Source: Streptosporangiaceae bacterium (lineage in GTDB: Bacteria; Actinomycetota; Actinomycetes; Streptosporangiales; Streptosporangiaceae). Taken from it: 64,000 bases of DNA. The position numbers and the translations under genes were made by a program. The notes beneath the pieces were generated by a model. It worked only from the letters and a program-made list of their open reading frames with translations, was not told where the DNA came from and did no database searches. The number at the start of each line of letters is the position of its first letter. Position 1 is the first letter of the stretch. Shown here one piece after another: positions 58,636 through 64,000 of the stretch. Location: positions 1 to 64,000 of the forward strand of contig JAFARZ010000153.1 in assembly GCA_019245115.1 (NCBI GenBank), read 5' to 3'.

Positions 58636-59319
58636 ATGGGGATGAGCGACACGTACGCTCAGGTCATGCGTTCGGTCACCGCAGCCGCTAATCAGGAGTT
58701 CGATGCCGCCGTGACCGATTTCCGCGCAGGCCTGGAGCAGGTGCGCGCGGCCGACGCTCACGCCGGACATTTCAGCTTCGAGGATGTGCCCGCGCCCAAA
58801 CGGCTGGCTCCCCATGCGTATGCCGTCGCCGCCACGGTACATCTGGATCAGGACGAGGATCGTGACGAGGTCGCCTCGGGCCGGCTTGTGCTGCTCTACG
58901 ATCCGGCGGGCGGGGAGGGCTGGTCGAGCGTGTTCCGGCTGGTCGCCTACGTCCGTGCCGATGTCGAGCCCGAGGTCGCGGCCGATCCGCTGCTGGGCGA
59001 GGTCGGCTGGTCATGGCTGACCGAGGCGCTCGAGGTGCCCGGCTACACCGCGGAGAGCGGAACGGTCACCCGGGTGATCACCGAGGGCTACGGCGCCAAA
59101 TCCGATGAGCTGCCGACGACCAGCTTCGAGTTGCGTGCTTCGTGGTCGCCGGCTGGCAGCGAAAACGCCCTGGCTGACCATGTGACGGCCTGGTGCGCCT
59201 GCCTGGCCGCCGCGGCGGGGCTGGAACCTCCCGGTACCCGGGCCTTCCGCCGGGGACCGCCGAGGATCACTCCGGGCCAGTACCGCTGCTCGAGCCCCGT
59301 GACGGGCTGCCGCCCGTGA
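58636..59319 (+). CDS. DUF3000 domain-containing protein
   Basis: 227 aa: MRSVTAAANQEFDAAVTDFR, EDVPAPKRLAPHAYAVAATV, GRLVLLYDPAGGEGWSSVFR, DPLLGEVGWSWLTEAL and HVTAWCACLAAAAGLEPPGT. This conserved actinobacterial family commonly precedes the RNase D gene, as here. Cytoplasmic, function unknown. Its last 127 bp overlap the annotated RNase D start. Confidence 0.92.
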   Translation: MGMSDTYAQVMRSVTAAANQEFDAAVTDFRAGLEQVRAADAHAGHFSFEDVPAPKRLAPHAYAVAATVHLDQDEDRDEVASGRLVLLYDPAGGEGWSSVFRLVAYVRADVEPEVAADPLLGEVGWSWLTEALEVPGYTAESGTVTRVITEGYGAKSDELPTTSFELRASWSPAGSENALADHVTAWCACLAAAAGLEPPGTRAFRRGPPRITPGQYRCSSPVTGCRP

Positions 59320-60488
59320 TCGACACCCAGGCGGCGCTCACGACTGCCGTCGGCGCCCTCGCCCAGGGCACCGGGCCGGTGGCCGTCGACGCCGAACGAG
59401 CCTCCGGGTATCGCTACGGGCAGCGGGCCTATCTGGTCCAGCTCCGGCGAGCCGGGGCGGGCACGATCCTGATCGACCCGATCGCCTGCCCGGACCTGTC
59501 CGCCGTCGACAACGCGCTCGACGACGCGGAGGCGGTGCTGCACGCGGCCTCGCAGGACCTGCCGTGCCTGGCCGAGATCGGCTACCGGCCGCACCACATG
59601 TTCGATACCGAACTGGCCGGGCGGCTGCTGGGCTATCCACGGGTCGCGCTCGGCACCCTGGTGGAGGAAATCCTCGGGTTCCACCTGGAGAAGGGCCATT
59701 CGGCGGCCGACTGGTCGATCCGCCCGCTGCGCGAGGAACTGCTGCGCTACGCGGCGCTGGACGTCGAGGTGCTCGTCGATCTGCGGGACGCGCTGGCGGA
59801 ACAACTCGCCGAGCAGGGCAAGACGGAGTGGGCCCGGCAGGAGTTCGAGGCGGTGCTCGCCGCCGATCCGCCTGCACCCCGCGCCGAGCCGTGGCGGCGC
59901 ACCTCCGGCATCCACCGCGTGCAAGCCCGCCGAGGGCTCGCGGTGGTTCGCGAGCTGTGGACGGCACGGGACCGGATCGCGCAGGACGCCGACCTGTCGC
60001 CGCGCCGGGTCCTGCCGGATGCGGCGATCGTCGAAGCGGCACGTACATCGCCAGGGGCGCTGGCCGGCCATACTCAGTTGATGCGCATCTCGGGGTTCGC
60101 CGGCCGCTTCTCGCGGCGCTATGAGAGGGAATGGCTGACCGCCATCCGGCGCGCCCGGGATCTGGACGACGGCGACCTGCCCGAGCCGGCCGGCGGCATG
60201 ACGTCAAACGGGCCGCCACCGCCCCATCGCTGGTCCGAGCGCGATCCGGCCGCGGCGGCGCGGCTCGCCGCCGCGCGCCAGGTGATCACCGCACTGGCGC
60301 AGGCGCACGGGCTCCCGGCCGAGAACCTGCTCTCCCCCGACGCCGTGCGCAGGCTCAGCTGGGAACCGCCGCGTCCCGTCGGCGCCGGCACCGTCGCCGA
60401 CGCGCTCGCCGGATCCGGCGCCCGGCCCTGGCAGATCGAACTCACCGCGGAACCCCTCGCGGCCGCGCTGTACGACTCGCCCGAGTGA
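59193..60488 (+). CDS. rnd: Ribonuclease D-family 3'-5' exonuclease
   Basis: 431 aa from GTG 59193; the first ~35 residues are not conserved-looking, so translation may begin later. DEDDy motifs: VAVDAERASGYRYGQ (Asp/Glu), HAASQDLPCL, and YAALDVEVLVDL (Tyr/Asp). An HRDC domain lies about residues 230-310 (RRGLAVVRELWTARDRIAQD). It trims 3' ends of stable RNAs. The stop overlaps the DedA start as GTGA. Confidence 0.9.
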   Translation: MRLPGRRGGAGTSRYPGLPPGTAEDHSGPVPLLEPRDGLPPVIDTQAALTTAVGALAQGTGPVAVDAERASGYRYGQRAYLVQLRRAGAGTILIDPIACPDLSAVDNALDDAEAVLHAASQDLPCLAEIGYRPHHMFDTELAGRLLGYPRVALGTLVEEILGFHLEKGHSAADWSIRPLREELLRYAALDVEVLVDLRDALAEQLAEQGKTEWARQEFEAVLAADPPAPRAEPWRRTSGIHRVQARRGLAVVRELWTARDRIAQDADLSPRRVLPDAAIVEAARTSPGALAGHTQLMRISGFAGRFSRRYEREWLTAIRRARDLDDGDLPEPAGGMTSNGPPPPHRWSERDPAAAARLAAARQVITALAQAHGLPAENLLSPDAVRRLSWEPPRPVGAGTVADALAGSGARPWQIELTAEPLAAALYDSPE

Positions 60489-61162
60489 GCATGCACGTAC
60501 TCGCCGCGGCCCAACCGCTCCCTGGATTCCTCCAGTCGGTGGAGGGGCCGCTCGATCACTACGGATACTGGGCGATCGCGCTCCTGCTACTGCTGGAGAA
60601 CATCGGCATCCCGGTGATACCAGGGGAGACCGCGCTGATCGCGGGCGCGATCTTCGCCGGCACCGGCCGGGCCGGGCTGAACGTCGTCGTGGTCGGCGTC
60701 GTCGCGGTGCTCACCGCGTTCGCCGGCGCGGAGATCGGCTACCTCATCGGCCGGTTCGCCGGACGCGAGATCGTACTGCGTTACGGCAGGTACGTGCTGA
60801 TCAAGCCCCATCACCTGGACAAGGCCGAGGCCATCGTGTCCCGCTACGGCGGCATCGTGGTCATCGCCGCCCGGTACATCGTGGGACTGCGCGAGGCCAA
60901 CGGCATCATCGCCGGCATCACCCAGATGCGCTGGCACACGTTCTTGATCTTCAACGCGATCGGCGCGTGCGCCTGGGTGGCCACGTGGGTGACGATCGGC
61001 GACGTGGCCGGCGATCACATAGACACCATCTACCGGGACGTCAACCGGTACGCCCTGTACGTCCTGATCGCGCTGATCGTGCTGCTCGCGGCCTACATCG
61101 CCTACCGCCTGGTGCGGCGGCGGAGGCGGAGTCAAGCGGAGCGCGACGCTGCTCCGCGCTAA
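60485..61162 (+). CDS. DedA family membrane protein
   Basis: About 225 aa from GTG 60485 (ATG 60491 alternative). DedA/SNARE-associated features: [40 protein letters not shown], and [20 protein letters not shown] with the conserved R-x3-G region. Polyprenyl-phosphate or phospholipid translocation is the known family role. Its first part is antisense to the extended NUDIX frame. Confidence 0.9.
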   Translation: MSMHVLAAAQPLPGFLQSVEGPLDHYGYWAIALLLLLENIGIPVIPGETALIAGAIFAGTGRAGLNVVVVGVVAVLTAFAGAEIGYLIGRFAGREIVLRYGRYVLIKPHHLDKAEAIVSRYGGIVVIAARYIVGLREANGIIAGITQMRWHTFLIFNAIGACAWVATWVTIGDVAGDHIDTIYRDVNRYALYVLIALIVLLAAYIAYRLVRRRRRSQAERDAAPR

Positions 61163-62074
61163 TGGAGCGTGTTTTCCCAGCGCGATCAGCTCGCCCGCGG
61201 TCCCCGCAATCCGGCCGTCCGCGGCGTGCACGACCCAGAAGCCGCCCTTCGGGAGCCCCGGATCAGCGGCGGGACCCGCGCCGAGTTCCGAACAGGCCGC
61301 ATCCAGAGCTACCGGGATGTTCTCCCGGTGCAGGCAGACGATCGCCGGCCGCCGCGCCCGCACCAGTGCGCGGATCAGCGGCACAGGGGTGATACCACCG
61401 CCCGTTCGTGCTAGAGCAGGGTCTTCCTCTACGGCGACGCCGGCCTGCGCGGCATAGGGAGCCACGGTCTGCGTACAGCGAAGCGCGGGCGAGCTGACTA
61501 CCCGCGCGTGCGGCGCGAAGCAGGCCAGGAGGCCGGCCAGGGCCTCAGCCTCCCGGCGGCCGGGATCATCCAGGGGACGGATCGAGTCATCGATGATCCC
61601 CTTGGGTACCGCGCTGGCGTGCCGGAGGATGATCAGCGGGACGGTCTCCCGCGGTACGAGCCGGGACGTCACCTCCCGGTCATGCGGATAGCTCAGCCGG
61701 TCCGCGGCCTGGGGCAGGGTCAGCCAGGCGATGTCATCTATCTCATGGCTGGGGCCCGCCTCGTCGGCGGTCATCGCGGACCAGTAGTCGACGCGCTTGA
61801 CCAGGCCGTGGAACAGGTATGAGACCGCGCCCAGCGGCGGCCCGAGGACGGGGCGCACGCTGGTTTCCTCGAGCGTCTCGCGTACCGCGGTGGTCAGCAG
61901 GTCCTCACCACGCTTGCGCTTGCCCTTCGGCAGCGACCAGTCGTCGTACTTCGGCCGGTGCACAAGCAGGATCTCGGGACCGTCCGGTCCCGTCCGCCAC
62001 AGCACCGTGCCCGCGGCTGTGATAGCCGGATTGGCGAGAACCTCTCCCCCCAGCATCCTCGCGTCATCACTCAT
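60587..62074 (-). CDS. NUDIX hydrolase-histidine phosphatase (MutT1-like) with antisense tail
   Basis: 495 aa. Residues ~15-140 are a NUDIX domain with the box [20 protein letters not shown]. Residues ~148-300 form a histidine phosphatase with LIILRHASA (RHA) and [12 protein letters not shown], as in mycobacterial MutT1 (diadenosine polyphosphate and 8-oxo-dGTP clearing). The typical protein ends near residue 305; here the frame stays open ~190 more residues antisense to the DedA gene, rich in His/Asp/Gly and without a fold signature. A lost stop or frameshift near 61165 is possible. The start overlaps the ppk stop by 8 bp. Confidence 0.83.
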   Translation of the reverse strand: MSDDARMLGGEVLANPAITAAGTVLWRTGPDGPEILLVHRPKYDDWSLPKGKRKRGEDLLTTAVRETLEETSVRPVLGPPLGAVSYLFHGLVKRVDYWSAMTADEAGPSHEIDDIAWLTLPQAADRLSYPHDREVTSRLVPRETVPLIILRHASAVPKGIIDDSIRPLDDPGRREAEALAGLLACFAPHARVVSSPALRCTQTVAPYAAQAGVAVEEDPALARTGGGITPVPLIRALVRARRPAIVCLHRENIPVALDAACSELGAGPAADPGLPKGGFWVVHAADGRIAGTAGELIALGKHAPLARSSVALRLTPPPPPHQAVGDVGREQHDQRDQDVQGVPVDVPVDGVYVIAGHVADRHPRGHPGARADRVEDQERVPAHLGDAGDDAVGLAQSHDVPGGDDHDAAVAGHDGLGLVQVMGLDQHVPAVTQYDLASGEPADEVADLRAGERGEHRDDADHDDVQPGPAGAGEDRARDQRGLPWYHRDADVLQQ

Positions 62075-64000
62075 CAGAGCGGGCCCGGAGTTCCTTTACC
62101 AGAGTCTCCTGCACACCGCGCAGCGGTCTGCCTTCCTCGTCCCGGCTGTGCCTGATCCACTCGCCGTCGCCGTTCAGCCACCACGACGACGTGTCGTCGT
62201 CCATGCCGAGGTCGAGCAGGCTGCGCAACCGCCGGATATGGGTGGGGTCACCGATCTGGACCAGGGCCTCCACCCGGCGGTCCAGGTTCCGGTGCATCAT
62301 GTCGGCGCTGCCGATCCAGACCATCCCTCCGCCCTCTTCCTCCCGGCCGAAAGCGTAGATGCGGGAGTGCTCGAGGAACCGGCCGAGGACGCTGCGCACC
62401 CGGATCGTCTCCGACAGCCCGGGGACCCCTGGCCGGAGCGCGCAGATACCGCGGATCCACAGGTCCACCGGCACGCCCGCCTGCGACGCGCGGTACAGCG
62501 CGTCGATCACCGTCTCGTCGACGAGCGCGTTGGCCTTGAACCGGATAAGGCCGGCCGGGCCGAGGGCCGCCTGCTCCTCGATCCGCTGGACTATGCCGTT
62601 GCGCAATTCCTCGGGCGCGACCAGCAGCCGCTCATACGACCTGGTCCGGGCGTAGCCAGTCAGGTGGTTGAACAGGGCGGTGATGTCCTCGCCGACCTTG
62701 GGGTCGGCGGTGAACAGGCCGAAGTCCTCATACAGCCGTGCGGTGGTGGGATGGTAGTTGCCGGTGCCGATGTGGCAGTAGCGGTTGAGACTTCCGTCCG
62801 CTTCCTCGCGGACGATCAGCGCCATCTTGCAGTGCGTCTTCAGCTCGACGAAACCGAAGACCACGTGGCAGCCCGCCTGTTCCAGCTTGCGCGCCCAGGT
62901 GATGTTGGCCCGCTCGTCGAACCTCGCCTTGAGCTCGACCACGACCACCACCTGCTTGCCCGCTTCGGCCGCGTCGATCAGCGCGTCCACGATCGGCGAC
63001 TGGCCGCTGGTCCGGTACAGCGTCTGCTTGATCGCCAGCACACGCGGGTCGTCCGCCGCCTCCTCGATCAGCCGCTCGACGCTTGCCGAGAACGACTCAT
63101 AGGGGTGCTCCACAAAGATGTCGCGCTCCGCGATCGTGGTGAAGACGCTGGTGTCGCGGGATAGCGCGCGGGTGGAGGGCACGAAGGCGGGATACCTGAG
63201 CTCGCCGATGTTCAGGTCGGCGATCGTGGACAAGCCTGCCAGGTCCAGCGGGCCCGGCACGCGGTAGACGGCACGGGGATCGACGCTGAGCTCGGTCACC
63301 AGCCGGTCGAGCACGTCGGCCGAGATCGACTCCTCCACCTCCAGGCGGACGGCCGGCTCGAACCTCCGCTTCACCAGTTCGCGTTCCATCGCCTGCAGGA
63401 GGTTCTCGGTGATGTCTTCGTCGACTTCGAGGTCCCGGATGCGGGTGACCCGGAACACGTGATGCTCGAGGACCTCAAGGCCGCCGAACAGGTCCCCGAG
63501 GTGCGCGGCGATGACGTCCTCGATCGGCACGAACCGGTACTGGGAGACCGCGAGGAACCGGGGCAGCAACGGCGGGACCTTTACCCGGGCGAACATCGTC
63601 ATGTCGGTTCGCGGGTCGGCGATCATCACCCCGAGGTTGAGCGACAGGCCCGAGATGAAGGGAAACGGATGGGCCGGATCCACCACCAGAGGGGTGAGGA
63701 CCGGGTAGATGCGCTGGCGGAACAGGTCGGCGAGGCTGTCGCGTTCCGCGGCGGAGAGCTCTTTCCAGCGGAGTACCTCGATGCCGTGTCCGGCCAGCTC
63801 GCCGGCGATGCGTTCGGTGAAGTCCCTGGCGTGCCGGACGGTGAGCTGCCCAGCGAACTCCAGGGTGTTCTTGAGCACCTGCTCTGGAAGCCTTACCCCG
63901 TTGCCTTCGGTCGGGAAGCCCGCCGCCATCCGGCGCATCAGGCTGGCCACCCGGACCATGAAGAACTCGTCGAGGTTGCTGGCGAAGATCGCGAGGAAGC
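62067..64000 (-). CDS. ppk1: Polyphosphate kinase PPK1 (5' end outside window)
   Basis: The frame is open to the window edge (about 644 residues seen), and codons before [19 protein letters not shown] ([13 protein letters not shown]) are typical PPK1. Conserved parts are [51 protein letters not shown] with the catalytic His, [20 protein letters not shown], and [20 protein letters not shown]. It makes polyphosphate from ATP. It is followed with 8-bp overlap by the NUDIX/phosphatase gene. Full length is not visible. Confidence 0.94.
   Translation of the reverse strand, partial: FLAIFASNLDEFFMVRVASLMRRMAAGFPTEGNGVRLPEQVLKNTLEFAGQLTVRHARDFTERIAGELAGHGIEVLRWKELSAAERDSLADLFRQRIYPVLTPLVVDPAHPFPFISGLSLNLGVMIADPRTDMTMFARVKVPPLLPRFLAVSQYRFVPIEDVIAAHLGDLFGGLEVLEHHVFRVTRIRDLEVDEDITENLLQAMERELVKRRFEPAVRLEVEESISADVLDRLVTELSVDPRAVYRVPGPLDLAGLSTIADLNIGELRYPAFVPSTRALSRDTSVFTTIAERDIFVEHPYESFSASVERLIEEAADDPRVLAIKQTLYRTSGQSPIVDALIDAAEAGKQVVVVVELKARFDERANITWARKLEQAGCHVVFGFVELKTHCKMALIVREEADGSLNRYCHIGTGNYHPTTARLYEDFGLFTADPKVGEDITALFNHLTGYARTRSYERLLVAPEELRNGIVQRIEEQAALGPAGLIRFKANALVDETVIDALYRASQAGVPVDLWIRGICALRPGVPGLSETIRVRSVLGRFLEHSRIYAFGREEEGGGMVWIGSADMMHRNLDRRVEALVQIGDPTHIRRLRSLLDLGMDDDTSSWWLNGDGEWIRHSRDEEGRPLRGVQETLVKELRARSDE

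Noticed and set aside
1-64000. tRNA, rRNA or classical riboswitch genes
   Set aside because: Reading for T-loop/acceptor patterns and conserved riboswitch cores gave nothing convincing; tRNAscan-SE and Infernal would be needed to exclude them.

Overview
The window is GC-rich actinobacterial chromosome. Evidence: extreme G/C bias at third codon positions, GTG starts, many ATGA/GTGA stop-start overlaps, an XRE(DUF5753)-DUF397 pair, SARP/BTAD and LAL-type LuxR giant regulators, F420-type LLM oxidoreductase, DUF3000-RNase D, and the Gram-positive coproporphyrin haem branch (hemE, cgoX/hemY, chdC/hemQ). A soil-dwelling, plant-polymer-degrading filamentous actinomycete fits best (inference). I saw no tRNA, rRNA, CRISPR array, intact transposase or phage structural gene.

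Layout. 0-2 kb: Lrp regulator plus class III aminotransferase, probably polyamine/amine catabolism. 2-8 kb: secreted purple acid phosphatase behind a PHO-box-like promoter, secreted GH6 cellulase with a LacI regulator, and a PLC/AcpA-type phosphoesterase. 8-12.5 kb: D-amino-acid-oxidase-like flavoenzyme and a PadR-controlled MacB/LolD-like ABC transporter. 12.5-17 kb: BTAD regulator, SRPBCC protein and a SnoaL-cupin fusion. 17-20.3 kb: a wreckage zone with remnants of SRPBCC, MarR, histidine kinase and cupredoxin genes around one intact tannase-like lipoprotein gene. 20-31 kb: MmcQ protein, a structured intergenic region, membrane protein, two LAL regulators, LLM oxidoreductase, ABC-2-type exporter and a small XRE protein. 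31-34 kb: msrB, a membrane protein coupled to an orphan solute-binding lipoprotein. 34-38.4 kb: an AT-richer, gene-poor accessory stretch with small genes, two intrinsic terminators without an obvious gene, a 10-bp-period repeat array, 21-bp tandem repeats, the XRE-DUF397 pair, a micro-ORF operon and an HNH-endonuclease remnant. 38.4-44 kb: two polytopic membrane proteins (one fused in frame to ArfB) and a NarL-type two-component system. 44-58 kb: haem genes chdC-cgoX ... hemE, interrupted by about 11 kb of accessory genes (CE15-like esterase, seven-bladed propeller protein, aminomutase-like PLP enzyme, LacI regulator, GH-A/ricin hydrolase, DUF4349 lipoprotein). 58-64 kb: zinc-ribbon protein, DUF3000, RNase D, DedA, NUDIX/histidine phosphatase and 5'-truncated ppk1.

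How it works together. Two polysaccharide modules (GH6/LacI at 4-6.5 kb; CE15, propeller, LacI and GH-A/ricin at 46-56 kb) each have a local LacI regulator, and the second has four copies of one operator at about 150-bp intervals. Phosphate genes (phosphatase with PHO-like boxes, ppk1) sit at the two ends. Many genes carry a TANNNT element 6-7 nt before the start codon, so leaderless transcription seems common here. The most unusual parts are the noncoding locus at 35.2-36.0 kb, the four-operator array at 53.5-54.0 kb, a dispersed ~90-bp intergenic repeat (20.7 and 49.1 kb), the pseudogene zone at 17-20.2 kb and the in-frame membrane protein-ArfB fusion.
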